From positions 15,811,956 through 15,875,955 of the forward strand of contig OX457029.1 in NCBI GenBank assembly GCA_949752745.1: a stretch of 64,000 nucleotides of DNA. Direction: 5' to 3'. A program made the position numbers and the translations under genes. Positions 1 through 13,007 of this stretch are shown in pieces; position 1 is the first letter of the stretch; each line of letters begins with the position of its first letter. This DNA is from Protula sp. h YS-2021. Its lineage: Eukaryota; Annelida; Polychaeta; Sabellida; Serpulidae. Under the pieces are notes generated by a model. The model made no database searches. It saw only the letters and a program-made list of their open reading frames with translations, and was not told where the DNA came from.

Positions 1-57
1 GCACACTCATTTTTATAGAACCTTTTTACATTATATCCAAAATTTGAAAAAAGTTAC

Positions 58-157
58 CTTCCAGAACCAATGATGCTTGATTTGTGTGTATATTGCTTCT
101 CTATAGTGTCCATATCTATCTGGCCATTTGAAATTATTGCAGTTTATTCTTTCTGCC
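58..157 (-). CDS. MGAT2-like paralogue, exon 3 (gene continues off the left end)
   Basis: 100-nt exon between an acceptor (tttatag) and a GT donor (gtaact at 57-52). The first base completes the split codon from exon 2. The translation contains WPDRYGHYREAIYTQIKHHW followed by FWK, the conserved MGAT2 block in front of the metal-binding EED segment. Exon 3 of the plus-strand gene is also 100 nt but uses a GC donor. The EED-bearing exon should lie to the left of base 1, so this gene is partial in the window. Confidence 0.85.
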
Positions 158-1647
158 CTATAAAATATATATGCTGAAAAGTCCAACAAGTAACAGATAT
201 TTTCCATTTATATCATTAATTTATCATTATTAAGTTTCAATGAAAAAAAGATATCATTATTAAGGTTCAATGAAAAAAATCGTTATGCATTAAAACTTGT
301 TATACAAGTTGAAAAGTTGTGCCTGTCAAAACTTGCACTGAAATACTAAAATCAACACTAGACTGATTTGCATTTAACACAATAAAAAATATAAAAGTAA
401 GGAAGATATAACATTTTCAGCCAAACAAAAAAAGTTTTTATACTATTGCATATACCTATTAATATCTTTAGCTCTCTTCTAGTGAGAAAATGAAATCCGG
501 ATTAAACGTAACGCATTTTTTGTTTTATAGGGAAAACTACTTTTAGGACAACACGGTGTTTATTTATTTCTGCACCACAGCATGCTGTGAGGCGATGGGG
601 AGATTTATGTGTTTGTTTAAAGGCTTTTTCTTCATTCAGTTTTTATTGGAGTAATGGACTAAAGTTCATTGGCCCGATAATAAGTCTGATAGATCGCAAT
701 TTTTATCTTCTTTAATATTTTTAAAAATTTATCTATTTATTTAGGAGACGAGTTTGTATATATTTAAATAACAAATATTAACACACACATTAAATTATAC
801 ATTTATAATTATACAGAAAAGCTCAAAGTCACTTAAAATTACTTTCTTTCTTGAAAGCACTGCTTTATGATTACGACAGGGACTTAAGTAAATAATATCA
901 AATCTGTATCATTGCGAAAGTTAATTCATTTAAATTTTGCCTTGCTCTCATGCGATTGGATTAGGGTTAGTGGGTTCTTTAATCCGACATAGATTGAGTT
1001 AATGTAAATACAGAATGTGGGCATATAATGAATCGAATAGTCTTTACTCCTGTATAGGGTTTACTTAAACAGTTGCTTCGCCCTTTTGGCCATTTTCGAT
1101 ATCATTTAATGATATTAAAGTGCCCCTAAAGAAGCAAAAATACCAGTGAGTGGCTTTTATTGTTAAGATCTCCAACGGAGGACTCCGAAATAAGTAAGAC
1201 GTAATATAACAAACAAATACGTCGATATAAGCTTGCATCAGTGTGAAAAACCGGATGCATATGAAATCTGTACAACTTTGATCACGCAAAGTGATGGAAA
1301 ATCTCAACATAGAGCGGGCAAAAATGTGGTGCCAAAAATTACAAAAGTGTACATTAACCGAAATCGCAGTACATTTGCACTGAAAATTTTTCTTGTTAAT
1401 TCTTGTACTTTTTAGATGATTTTTATAACCTTCTTTAATATGGGCATGAAATATATAGGTACAACAGTCTAATTAGTAATGAGATTGGAATCCAATTTTC
1501 CATCTGTATTTCTGTATGGAACACATAGTCGCTAGATATATATTTACTCTATGTTTGTTATATTACAATTTAGCACGAATATAAAACCTTGTGTTGCATC
1601 GTTTCTTCGTGTTAATTTGAAAGATAAAATGGCAAATATCAGCTTAC
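158..1647 (-). other. Intron 2 of the minus-strand MGAT2-like gene
   Basis: AT-rich sequence between exons 2 and 3. No coding similarity, tandem array or transposon end was recognised. Short open frames near 1065-1415 show no codon structure or known motif. Confidence 0.7.
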
Positions 1648-1745
1648 TCTTCATGATTTAAGTTTCTGGGACAATCTCTTGGATCTGGACCAGGAAATTT
1701 ATCTGGATAAAGCTGTGAAGAGAACGGATAAAAGATCTGCAAAAC
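1648..1745 (-). CDS. MGAT2-like paralogue, exon 2
   Basis: 98-nt exon bounded by an acceptor (cttacag) and a donor (gtaagc). It starts in phase 0 and ends two bases into a codon. The translation begins VLQIFYPFSSQLYPDKFPG and continues with the DPRDCPR motif that follows the FCP segment in MGAT2 proteins. It is the same length and phase as exon 2 of the plus-strand gene (50831-50928). It is too short to be found by open-frame length and was recognised by protein similarity plus splice sites. Confidence 0.85.
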
Positions 1746-3990
1746 CTGTAAGTGAAATCAAAATGCAAGGATTTTCATTCTGTTATAGATTGCATATTCT
1801 ATAAAAAGAAATACTGTGCATCAGTTGTTAATTTATTTTTCAAAAAGCATTGACTATATTTTTCACACTAGGCACTAACCGTCCCACTGTGTTATTGTAA
1901 TAGGAGGAATTGCTAAAGCTTCGCCTTTTCCTTTTTCCTTCTTGCCTTTCCCCCACATAACATGTGCTCTTTTCAAGTCATAATCACAGAGCGTCATAAA
2001 TACTGCAGTAACAAATTCATTGTTCCCAAGAACACTCGCTTAGCTTAAAGCACATGCTAGGCGATTTCAATTGTCTGTGGTTCTCAGATGAAAAGTCTCG
2101 AACGAGCCATGCATTTAATCAATGTGAGTAAAATTGTGTCCATGCATTACGGAATGTTTCAGCCCAGATGGTCTTTGGCCACATTGGCTACGCATATGGT
2201 GTGGGCTCTGTCGTTCGTCTGTATTCAGTGAGTAAAATCTACTTCTCCATCAATTTTCATTAGATCGCAAGACAATTAGGGGGATATATAGCCTACTCAG
2301 ATAGGAGAGGGGGGAATTGCCAAGTCTGAACATCTGGCAGAAGAATCGTTAAGTTCAGAAGTTGAAAAAGTACATTTTGGATTTTTTTATTTTTGAAAAC
2401 ATGGTAATGCAACTTTTAGCAAGCTCTACTCGGAATGCCATATTTTTTTTTACTTTGGTACAGTGATTTTGCCTTCCAAGTGTAAATTTCACTGCTCGAC
2501 AGCAAAACTGCTCTAATTTCATTCTGTCACTAGCAAATGTAAGCTGCATATTTTGAAATAGAACTATATCCACAAGTGGACCGATAAAAATATGTAACAA
2601 TGGCGCGTACAATTCATTAGTGACAAATAGGTATGACTAAATTGTTAATTGCATCAATTTATATCTGTAAAATATATAATTTAATGGCTTATTGCTTAAC
2701 AAGTGATCCAAACAAGCTTAGACAAAAGCAACAAAATTCACATAAAATTATAAATAAAGAATCCGAAACATTTTGCTTCTGTAGCTTTAAGCATAGTAAT
2801 GATTTACGTATTTAATTCTTATTTACTATCAAAACATAAATCAACAATTAATTAGAAACAATACTTTGAACTTTGCTTTTATTTTAATTATATTTTTAGT
2901 TTTCACATATAAAAGATACTTTCTATAAATTAATTGCACAGCGTGTCGCGGATCGAGGAATTATCTTTACGTACATAATACATCAAAATCAAATTCAAAG
3001 GAAAGGGCATTTACTCAATAGTACAACAGCATAAAAGCATCTTCTAAACGGTTTCGCTAAAATTACTCGTGAGCAGAAAAAGCAATGCCTGTTTTCTATC
3101 TTATTGATCTTTATGCCAATAAACATTGTGAAGTCACCAAAACTTTTAATCACTCTTTTCAGTATATTTTATTCATATAATGCCCCTTTTTGTAAAGTGC
3201 TGCCGAAGATCCACAGATTTATGACTTATTGCTGACTTATTATTTTCCGCAGAACAAAACGTAACAATTAAGGTGAATAAAAGCAGCAGCCAATGTTATT
3301 ACACTTCTAGTATATTCTATCCTTTGTTACTCCTCAAGTTTAATTTTAAAAATACAACTTAGAGTTGTGCCCATTATATGTGAAATTAACAGAACTGTAT
3401 ATTTTTGCAAAAAAAGTCCTATTCTATTATTCTAGTCATTGTGATTTAAATTGAACTAGAAACAAACTAAGGAAAAACAACAAACTAAAATTATTTTGCA
3501 GAAGTAAAAGTTATATTAAATACTAATAAATTATTTCAAAGATATTTGAAATATTCGTATTCACAAAAATTGCGGCAGTATTGACCTTCCTTTTTGTGTG
3601 TTGTTTATTTAATGTGGTGTGTGTGCATTACATTGAACATTTCAGTGACATTGCAAAGTAATAATTTATAAGTGTTTCTGACCTGACATAATACCATCAC
3701 ATCTCTGATTTCTTGCAAGACGGGAAATTTAAGTTTGAAACGTTTGTATGTGTTTCATTTGGTATAAACATTAAATAAGTTCAAGTTACAAGTTTATTGA
3801 AGCTATTATGAAGAGAATAAGAGAAATCTAAATTTTACCACACCTAAAAGGAAAACAATTGCTTCTTATAATACAGACATATAAGTCATAAAATTAGAAA
3901 CAGTTCTACACTATAGGTGCATTTATCTCAATAAAGAAATACAAAACTATGTTAATTTATTGTGGAAAACAATGCAAAATATTTACATAC
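1746..3990 (-). other. Intron 1 of the minus-strand MGAT2-like gene
   Basis: AT-rich intron of about 2.2 kb. Nothing recognisable was found beyond short open frames without motifs. Confidence 0.7.
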
Positions 3991-4515
3991 CGGACAAAAT
4001 TTTATTTCTCTGATGATCTCATTAACTTTATCCGACCAAATATCATGACTGAAAATAACAAGGGCATTCTCTATATATCGTGCTTGTCTAAAGGAATCTA
4101 TAAGGATGTGCAAATTACTAGTTCTGTTGTGAACTTGTACAACAATGACAATGTTATTTTTGTTTAGCGGTAAACTCAACATGACCTTATTACGAATCCA
4201 TTGTTCTCGATTTATTTGAGATATATAGCTTTTTATTTGCTTTGAGTGACTCTTTAATGGTTGATAAACTAGTCCTAATAAGCCTTTATCCAAGTTATTG
4301 TAAACTAATTTCTTTGTGGTGCTGACTGTGAAGTTCTCCTTTAAATTGCTTTCTGTTAGATAAAACGTACAGTTTTTGTTAGAAACATTTCTTTTACAGA
4401 GTTGTGCTGTACGCAAGCCTATAAATCTAGCTAATATGCATTTATTAAAAATTAAAAGTCCCAATATAGAAAATATACATAATACTTTTGTAAATTTCTT
4501 TAGTTTTATCCTCAT
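3991..4515 (-). CDS. MGAT2-like N-acetylglucosaminyltransferase, exon 1 (minus-strand paralogue)
   Basis: First coding exon, 175 codons, of a GlcNAc-transferase II-like enzyme (family GT16), which adds beta-1,2-GlcNAc to the alpha-1,6 mannose arm of N-glycans in the Golgi. The protein begins at the ATG at 4515, with a short basic tail (MRIKLKKFTK) and a hydrophobic anchor at residues 11-27, as in a type II Golgi membrane protein. A stem follows, and the start of the catalytic domain is seen in VIVVQVHNRT and ALVIFSHDIWSDKVNEI. The exon ends at KFCP before a good donor (gtatgt, 3990-3985). The plus-strand gene at 35759 ends its first exon at the same place in the protein. The reading frame is intact. 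Family membership is clear; whether the gene is active, and whether it keeps the MGAT2 acceptor specificity, cannot be told. Confidence 0.85.
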
Positions 4516-5239
4516 ATTCAATATGTAAAGGCATCAAGTGCTGCGTTAACTCTTTCAAACCGTTGTTTTTGATTAATGATTTTTACATTATGTTCTGTAT
4601 ATGTAAGAGTTTTTCTGCTCAATAAGTCACACCATATTGAAGCTTTCAATAAATTCAATCTTGAGCAGTTTTAAAATGGGAAAACTATTAGGTTAATCGA
4701 ACTTTAAACAGCTATCTGGCATCTTTCGGACTTCTATGGGTTTTTGCAGTTTGATTTTCAATTAGATTCCTCAGAATACAAACATAACTGATAACATGTA
4801 ATTGAAGCAGGTTTACACTTCTATCTAGCAGTCAATGAAAAGAACATATGTTTTTATAAAAGGTAAAAATGAGTTGATGAAACTCTCGAAAAGAACAAAA
4901 ATTGCCCCCACCCTGATAAACCATTTCCTACGATATTTGATATATAAAGGATGTATAGTAATGGGTAGGTTCTAGTTTTTTGTCAGCGGGACTCTCCACT
5001 CTTAAATGTCACAATTGCAGTCACCCTGGATTTTCTATTCTGGTTGCTGACTGACTCTCTAACATAGCTTGCTATATTTCACTTTTCATCTTCATTAAAT
5101 TTTGCTTCATTGCTTTTCATTTTACAGTAGTTCTTTGCACAATTTCAAAGTTTGGTTTTGGTTTAAGAAATGAAATAAAACTAGAAACTGAATCTTTTAG
5201 ATAAGGTAAGTGTTAATCAAAATTCATTTTATAGGTATG

Positions 5240-5244
<5 letters not shown>

Positions 5245-5312
<68 letters not shown>
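5245..5312. repeat. (AT)n microsatellite
   Basis: Uninterrupted AT dinucleotide tract of about 68 bp, upstream of the minus-strand MGAT2-like gene. Confidence 0.98.
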
Positions 5313-5314
<2 letters not shown>

Positions 5315-5429
5315 CTGGATCAGTTCATAGCAATTTGTATGTTATCAGCTATAGATCATTTCATTTAAGAACAATTACAGAGCTTCAAATGGAAAACCCG
5401 AGCCATAAAAAGATAAATCACTGAAATAT

Positions 5430-5740
5430 GGTAACATTATTATATTATTATTATAAAGTGTTCTTACATAGCGCAAACAACACTTACTGTTCTATGCGCT
5501 GTACAAATTTCGTTAAGACTAAAACACATGTAAAAAATTTCAATGAGACTAAGAAATATATAAACTATAAAAGTTGACCAGTCATTAATACTGTAAGCTT
5601 TCCTGAATAAGTAAAATTTTAATTTAGATTTAAAAGCAGATAGAGTGTCTGTTTCTCTGATATGACGTGGTAGACTATTCCACAATCTAGGTGCTGATGC
5701 TCGGAATGCTCTTATCAGCGTCTTTTTTTACAAAACATAT
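5430..5740 (-). mobile_element. 5'-truncated LINE, 3' end only
   Basis: Minus-strand reading at 5685-5464 gives MWNSLPRHIRETDTLSAFK followed by SKLKFYLFRKAY, the typical C-terminal end of the reverse transcriptase of CR1/L2/Jockey-type non-LTR elements. Downstream on the minus strand the element runs out into TAA/TAT triplet repeats (about 5450-5430). The larger LINE fragment at 36494-38987 has the same kind of end, so both may belong to one family. Only the 3' few hundred bases are present, as expected from incomplete reverse transcription. Confidence 0.65.
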
Positions 5741-8700
5741 TACAAAACAAGACTGATTTCGACAAGTGTAGCGAACTTTTCAATCTAGCATTGATGCACT
5801 GTCACTTTAACGTGAGTAAGTAGGTTTGAGTGCAGGAGACATGATTGAACACGCCAGGTCTTCTAAAAGCATATTTTAAGCCGTTCAATAATAGAAAAAA
5901 TTTGAAAAATAACGTTATTATGAGGTCATAGGTGAAAAATAGGCCCACCATATTTTGTTCGCAAAAATGTAACCGGATGAGGTATTTTGCTCCACAGTTT
6001 TTGTTTGAAACCAAGATAATTCATTTTGAAAATTCAGGACGCCATAAGACGTTGATGATTACGTCATAGGTCAACAATTTTTACTTGAATCCTCTTCCCA
6101 TGGTCCACTTTCCCGTGGAAATGAAAAAAGTTAATGCCTTGAAATGAAAAAAGTGGCGAATAAAATAAAAAAACCAAGAAAAGCAGTCTAAAACGGTTTT
6201 AAAACTTCTATTCCTTTCGCTATCCAGTAGCGAAATGTACTCTTCGGAGCGCAAAACCATGTCTCAAGAACTTGACAATACAAATCTTTTCTATACGTAA
6301 TGTAACCATGTCAACTGCAGGACCCAATATTCGAAAGGAACATTGAAAAAGTACTTTTTCCAAGCCTTGACTATCCTCTTGCAAAATTTGCAGGAAACAC
6401 TTGTTTTAGAAAACGCGGGCCTCAGTCTAATGAAAACTGTACGAGTAGTAGCATTTAATAAAACTTTAATGAAGAGTGGACATATGTGAAAAGTTTCAAC
6501 TATAAACAAACCTTACTGTACTCTTTGTAAAATTAGACACGTATGCCGTTACAATCAACATCCTATGAATTTCAAGCTGAAGTGTGAAAATAGCACTAAA
6601 AATGCATTTTTAGGCATAAAAGCAACAGTAACAATAAAATAAAACTGTTTATTGTCTTTTATAGACAGTAAAAACAATTAAAAGTTTCTTGTTTTGCGAA
6701 GTTAATTTGAGTACAATTGAAAATGCTTAAAATACATAATACCTCAGTGAATCCGCGACATTGGGAAGAGCGACAAAAGATGGATGGAATAAGGTCGAAC
6801 AAAAAGGCTCAAAAGTGAATGTTTAATTATTTGTTTTCAAAGCAAATACTACGATCATTTTAAATGTTTTTTTTTTTAAGTTTAATTTCAATTTCAAAAT
6901 TTGGCAGATCAGACATTAGACTATACTAATTGATATATTTAGAGTATTTGGACCGCCTTTGGTCATAAACCGTCACACACTAGATCAGCTAGCCTGTAGG
7001 TGGCACTAATTGCAGTTGTTATTGTACACTACAAAATTTAGTTGATTCAATAGAAGCAATTCTGCAAAGTAATTCCACAGTAGGTAATCCGAAGCAACAT
7101 AAAATTGGCAATTTTCGAGAGGCGGGTCATAGAATTTTATTGAAATAATTTATTGCGAAATTTAATCTAATTCAGTTTGTAACTATTTTGAATGTTGCCA
7201 TGTTTTATTTAATTTTTAGTTATTGTTATTTTTATTGTTAATGATGTATTTGTTATGTTTAATTTAAGGTGACTTTATGAATAAAGTGACAAAGTTAAGT
7301 GGAACGGCAGTGTTTAAATATAAAATAGCCACTTTCTATTGCAAACTTAAAATACTAGACATCTATAAACAACTGGGCTGCTCAGTTCATAATTCGAAAC
7401 AAAACTATAATCTCGACTTCTTGCAGCGATTCTGACTTTCTACCCTTTGTCGCTCGACCCCATGTTGCTCTACCTTTTGCTGTTAAGTTTTTGTTTTGAA
7501 CCTAATGGCCATTAGATCTATATTTACTTTAAAGCTCTTATACTGCTCACACATTAAAGCGCACACTCAAAAGCAACACATCGAGGCTCAGTACGTGTAG
7601 TGTGAAATTTTCTGTGTCAATTAAAGTTAAAGTCGGCATCAGAACTGCAAAAGAAACAAAAATCGGCGTCATGTTGGCATCACAGTAAAAAAAGAAGGCA
7701 CATAATTCTTTGTAAGAAGAGTCTCACAACGTTGTTTACTCCGAAGCTGTAAGTTCAACTGTTTTCCAGATACCTCACTTTAAAAAAGTCATAACGTCAT
7801 AAAATGCTAATGACGGCATCATAGATCAACAATGTTCCGAATTTGGAACTTATGGGCCACTATCTGAGTGAAAAGTTTCACATCCATGACTCTCGCGTTT
7901 TAGGAGGAGATGCTTGGAAACGAGTAAATGACGAAGAAAATTACAAAAGCCACAAGGAAAAGAGGATAAGGGGAGAACGAGAAACTTTTCTAATGGCTAC
8001 TCCTTGGGACTACTTTCCAAGGGTAAAAAAGCTAAACAAAAAAGGGAAACAGATGAACTAACTCCTTATGAAATGGTTCCAAATATATCGAAACTTCTAT
8101 GGACTTAATGCGATTGATAATTTAGCCCAATAAACTAAACTTGGGGTAGAAGGCTGTTGGTTATAGGAATATTCTGCGACGACCGCAAAGAATAAAGCTC
8201 CCTCCAAAAAACACCACTCCTATAATTGCGATTTATTTGAAACAATATTACAGGAAAGTAATAGCCACTTTAGTCTGACATTTTACAAAATTGCTTTAAA
8301 AGGTCACTTTAGCTTGAGAATTCGAAAGATTGTTGATTTTTTTATCCCTCCCTCCTATTCTGCCCCAGTCCTCACATGAAGTTTCGAATATCTACTTGTT
8401 CGAGTTTTTTATGAGTTCCACCGAACCGATTTGCAGAGAAATTTAACTTTGCAAAACCAGTTTAATTGCACTAAGAAAGTGAAGTTTTTCAACTATAAAT
8501 ATTGAGTCCTATTTAAAATTATAAAGATGAAGCATTTTGCTTTGTTATACAAATACAAATACAAATTCAAGAACCATAAGTTGTGTCAGTAATGGATCTT
8601 AATAAATTTTTAAACATTTGTAAAACTTTTAAAGATTTCTAGCTAATTAACTCTAATGTGTATAAAACACCTGTTATTACATATTGGGTGGTTTAAACAA

Positions 8701-11700
8701 GTCAAAGGCTTCAGTGTATTTATTCAAAATTAAAACATATTTAGCTGCTTTATTAAGAAACTGACCATGTAAGTTTCTGCTTTTTCATTTATATTTACAT
8801 TAAAATGAAAATAAATTTTCTTGCCAAAATATAAAGAGAATTATTCAACAACCAATACAACCGTAAAGAACTGAGCTATGTTGACATAAATAATACTACA
8901 AAATAGCAAATAAATTAAATAAAACTTGCATTACTTGTCTGATTACGCTATTACTGTCAGAGTTAAACAATTCGACTAACAATACTAAGTATCACATGAT
9001 GAGTACCACAGAAGTATAAATTACGGTCACCTATTACTAACGTGTCTATGAAAAGTTTTTTTTTCAGTCTTACAAGGTTCTTAAGATTCCGAAGAAGGAC
9101 TGAAAAGAGATACATTTTGCGAAAATTATCAAAAGTGACACAGCAAATAAAATAAAGTTGTGTCAAATAAAGTGTGGGAGAAAGGCACTTTACTGAAACC
9201 TTTCTGATTAATCAAACTGATTCGAAAACAGTATTGTTACAAGTAAACTTTTTGAACAACATTCGTAATGTAAATACGCCAGTTATGTGCCAGAGGGCGA
9301 CATATAAATTATCGTAAGCAAATTACACTTAAACACGTTCTACTTATAAATCGAGTGGTTCCATGCATCTATAACAAACATTTAAAGGGAAACGTAAAAT
9401 ATATTAATAAAAAGCTGTATTTAATAATGTTCGACAGAGCAAAAAACAGGGCGTCAAAACTAGCTAGTCACACGCTTAGTCCATATCCAGGACCTAAAAT
9501 CAGGCAAGTGCACTAATAATTGAGACAATGACATAAATATATGAATAAACACGCCATTTATCTTTTATACTTCAAACATCTAATTACTTTAAAAATTAAA
9601 TCGCACACTCTCCAACCTTCTATGAAAAAGATCATTATAATTGATCACACGCAGTTAGAGCATTCCAGTTCCAGAAACTACACACGACTGATCTCCAGAT
9701 TTAGGATTTTCAACTTGAAACTACTAATCAATTGTATTTAGATGACAGTAGTTTGCAGCGCTGCGGAGCGTACCTCACAAATAGAAAGTACTGGGTAAGT
9801 TGACTCGCTTTATCTTCAAATATCTAAGTTGCTGAACGGAACATTAAACACCAAACTAAAAACAAACTTAATCATATTATGAATTGCATTTATTTATCTT
9901 GTGTTCAATCAGAAGCGATTATGTTGATAATAACTGCAAAAATACTTCAAAAATTAAAAAAAAAATAATTTTCACCTTATATACATAAAAAGGCTGAAAC
10001 GGGAGTTCAAGAGTTCCACCCAAACATGGAGGAGGAGGAAGCGTAGGAAGAAGAGGAGAGGAGGACTATGGAGACACGCATAGGAGTAGGATAGAAGATC
10101 ATATCCCCGCAATTACAATTCTAAACATTAATAAAACCTATATAAAACACATAAAAAACAAAATATAACTAGTTGACATAAAGGTGAAATACAACAAATA
10201 GTTAACAGATAATGAACAAGTAAGAAACATACAATGCACATATATAATCTGGTGGTTTTAAGCAAAAGTGTTTTTACACCTTTGTTTTGCCAAGTGATTT
10301 GTTACATGACAATCACTATATATATCACTATATATATCAGTTCAATAATAGAAACACTTTTTGCAAATCCCCATTATTCAATAATGCAGTCTATTAAATG
10401 TATATAAAAGGTCTATTATAAAAGAACGCACCACAATGTCTTATTTTTGAACACTCATTAATAGTAATTGCAGATGTTGTGGCCACATAATTTATATATC
10501 GTAGCATGATTATCTGATTGTTAGGAGAAGCACCCTAGAATGATTCAACGTGACTGCAAATAAGTTCTATATGTTTATATTTTTCTACCTTATTACTCTA
10601 AATTTACTACTGGTTTAACATTTATTTATTATCTGTTAGCTATGTGTTACCTTTTCGTCTTTGCTTTCATTTTCACGATCAAAACCCAAAGTAAAAACAG
10701 TGAAGTTTATCAAATAAAGGAATACATAACGGCTGGCGCAACACAAGCTTCTTGCATGTACCAGCAACCACATTGTGCATTACATAAATGATGTGGGCTT
10801 TATTGCATATGTCAGATACACTGAGCATAGTGAAATATTTGTATTCGTTTTTATAATTTTACATATAGTGAATGTTCGTATAGTTAACCAGCCTCAGCTT
10901 TGCACAATTCTTGTTGAGGGTAAGGGGTAGGGATGCCGTTTCATAAAGTAAGTAACGAATCTGTGCTTTAAAGGTTTTGAGCTGACAAGAAATTTCTTAG
11001 AAAGGTTTTGCAATCTGAAAAAAATATTGCCTTGCATGCAAAGGAAGAGTAAACCAAAATCAGACCGAAATGTTTTAAAGGGAGAAAGTGATTTTTAAAA
11101 TGTTACTTTTTTACCTAGTGTTTAGTATTTTGCTTTTGAGTAAAAAGTTCTCGTTCTATTTTGTTCTGTATTTACAACTGACTATTATCTTACCGTGTTT
11201 CACTATTTGTTTACTGTCATCAATTTAAAACTATGCTGCATGTTTGTAACCTGTTTTCAGTATCTGCTTGCTTTTACTAATTCTTGCTGTTTTGCCATTT
11301 GATCTCTGTTTACACATGTTTCCAATCCAATTTTCTTATCTACATGTTTGTCCTTTGTTTATTATATACTACCTGTTTATCTTATATGTTTGTAAAATAC
11401 TTACTCTATCTTTAATATATGTTTTCACTTTTTATTTATGATTTCTTTATTAATACCTTGCTGCCTGTTGGTTCTATGTTTATTTTTGCTAACTGTTTGT
11501 CGTCGAATGGTAATTTTAACACTGAAAAGTGAATTTAAAAAATTCTGCATCAAAAGGTTGAACTGGAACAGCATTAGTTTAGAAATGTTATTCAAAAATT
11601 AATGTTATTTTCGTTTCCTAAAATGTAAAATAGAGAACGAATATAAAAACAGCCTATCATGTTTTAAAAAAACTGCTTAGGTATGATCAAATTATGTTAA

Positions 11701-12400
11701 GAAATAAAAATGGCATTGAAAATGATAAATACTTTGAACACGTGTATTGCGGCGTAATATCTTACAATATTATAACATCCGAAGGTCCTTTCATAATAGC
11801 CAACCGCTTATGCTAAAATCCTATCAGAAGTGTACTTCTAACACAGTTCAGCGAGTACATGGGTTCAGTCCGCCCTGACAAGTTTAATCAATTCTCCTAG
11901 TGCCTGTATTCTTCTCCTTGTACTCACTCTCCTCTGTGAGAAACTAGGGTTGTTAGTATTTGAGCTCCTAGTTATTGTTTGACCTCACTTCCGGTATGTT
12001 ATTTCTGGTTAGAATGTAACTTCACTTCTATGATGACGACACATCCTGTTAGTATAATCACTATGTCGTCATTCCCTGTGGTAAGAACGTTTTTCGCGCT
12101 TGCGACCTCTCAACTCCTCTTTACACTTTTACGAAACATCACGTAAACCATTCAGTATAAATCTCGTAACTCTAATTTTCTTTGAATGCTCTCTATTTGT
12201 TGTGTAGTGTATAGATACACTGTTTTGTCAGTAAGTACTTTGGTACTTTAAAAGTTGTTTCAATGGTGTCCCGAATCTGGTCAACTTCCTTTTATATGTT
12301 TTATATCAGGTGGAATAATTTGCTGAAGTGAAAACAGCAAACGAATTTGCGATTTTTGCATATTAATCCGTTTCAGACAATTCTAAACATTTTTGGTTTT
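5741..12400. other. AT-rich intergenic DNA without recognised genes
   Basis: About 6.7 kb with only short open frames and no convincing protein motifs. Minor items are a purine-rich stretch at 10027-10075 (GGAGGAGGA and AAGAGGAGAGGAGG), two copies of atcactatatat at 10311-10340, and oligo-T/A runs. No transposon end or RNA gene was recognised. Confidence 0.6.
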
Positions 12401-12503
12401 TTGGGTCGACCTCCCCCCTCCCCTCCCCTCGGGTCGAAGTTGCGATTTTTGCATATTTACACGTTTCAAACAAGTCTACCATTTTGACCCCCCCTCCCCC
12501 CAA
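12345..12503. repeat. Imperfect direct repeat with C-rich blocks at the left end of the Polinton
   Basis: Two diverged copies of a unit of about 85 bp: tgcgatttttgcatat, then cgtttca, then a C-rich run (12409-12428 and 12488-12502). The C-rich run lies in inverse orientation to the G-rich runs at 24906-25175, as expected for the two ends of the element. Confidence 0.55.
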
Positions 12504-12530
12504 ACGAGCTTCTGGTTCAGGAATGAGTAG

Positions 12531-12538
12531 TATAAAAG
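12531..12538 (+). promoter_or_regulatory. TATA box of the first Polinton gene
   Basis: TATAAAAG 49 bp upstream of the ATG at 12580. The same layout (TATA box, 40-60 bp, ATG) is seen at 12964 and on the minus strand at 21335, which supports use as a promoter. Confidence 0.6.
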
Positions 12539-12579
12539 CGAGTGTTCTGGAATGCTGTGACAATTATCACCAAGACATC

Positions 12580-12951
12580 ATGGATGACGTCTTCAAAGTG
12601 AATTATGCTGACTATGTGCTTCCTACTTTTGAATCGGATTGGATGTTACAAGTGAAGAATTTGCATCAGCATTGGGAAGCTGTTGGAAATACCATTCCAA
12701 GAGATTGTTTCATCCACTCGTTTCTACGCGAATGTGAAGAACTGCATTTACCATTAACTTACGACATTGATATAGCATTTATCAACGCGAATACAATTTC
12801 GGCAGGTGAGCTCATGTTAGATGTAGCTGCAAGAATCATTTTACATTATGATGATAACATTCCATTGACGACGAATGTATCAGAACTTGTTCGATTCAAC
12901 CATGGACGAGTTGAAGTGAATTCAAAACTTTGCAAGATGTTTGATGACTAG
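12580..12951 (+). CDS. Polinton accessory protein of unknown function, 123 aa
   Basis: Function not recognised. The open frame extends upstream to 12484, but the ATG at 12580 (MDDVFKVNYADYVLP) is preferred because a TATA box lies 49 bp ahead and the upstream part is low-complexity C-rich DNA. The protein is acidic and probably helical, with two Trp residues (ESDWMLQVKNLHQHWEAV) and a block FLRECEELHLPLTYDIDIAF. It aligns by eye with the product of the frame at 13708-13991 (FIKECV, then EEFDVEVAYHF), so the two look like an ancient tandem duplication within the element. The frame is intact, unlike most core genes here. Confidence 0.6.
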   Translation: MDDVFKVNYADYVLPTFESDWMLQVKNLHQHWEAVGNTIPRDCFIHSFLRECEELHLPLTYDIDIAFINANTISAGELMLDVAARIILHYDDNIPLTTNVSELVRFNHGRVEVNSKLCKMFDD

Positions 12952-12963
12952 CAAATAGTTGGG

Positions 12964-12970
12964 TATAAAA
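12964..12970 (+). promoter_or_regulatory. TATA box of the left PC4-like gene
   Basis: GGGTATAAAAGG context, with TATAAAA at 12964-12970 and the ATG of the next gene at 13008. It lies just after the stop of the preceding gene at 12951. Confidence 0.65.
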
Positions 12971-13007
12971 GGCAGTGGACTCAAAGGCATTAGTACATTG
13001 TGCAGTC

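Noticed and set aside
12484..12579. Upstream extension of the first Polinton gene frame
   Set aside because: It lies in C-rich terminal DNA and contains the TATA box; the ATG at 12580 fits better, although an ATG at 12523 is also in frame.
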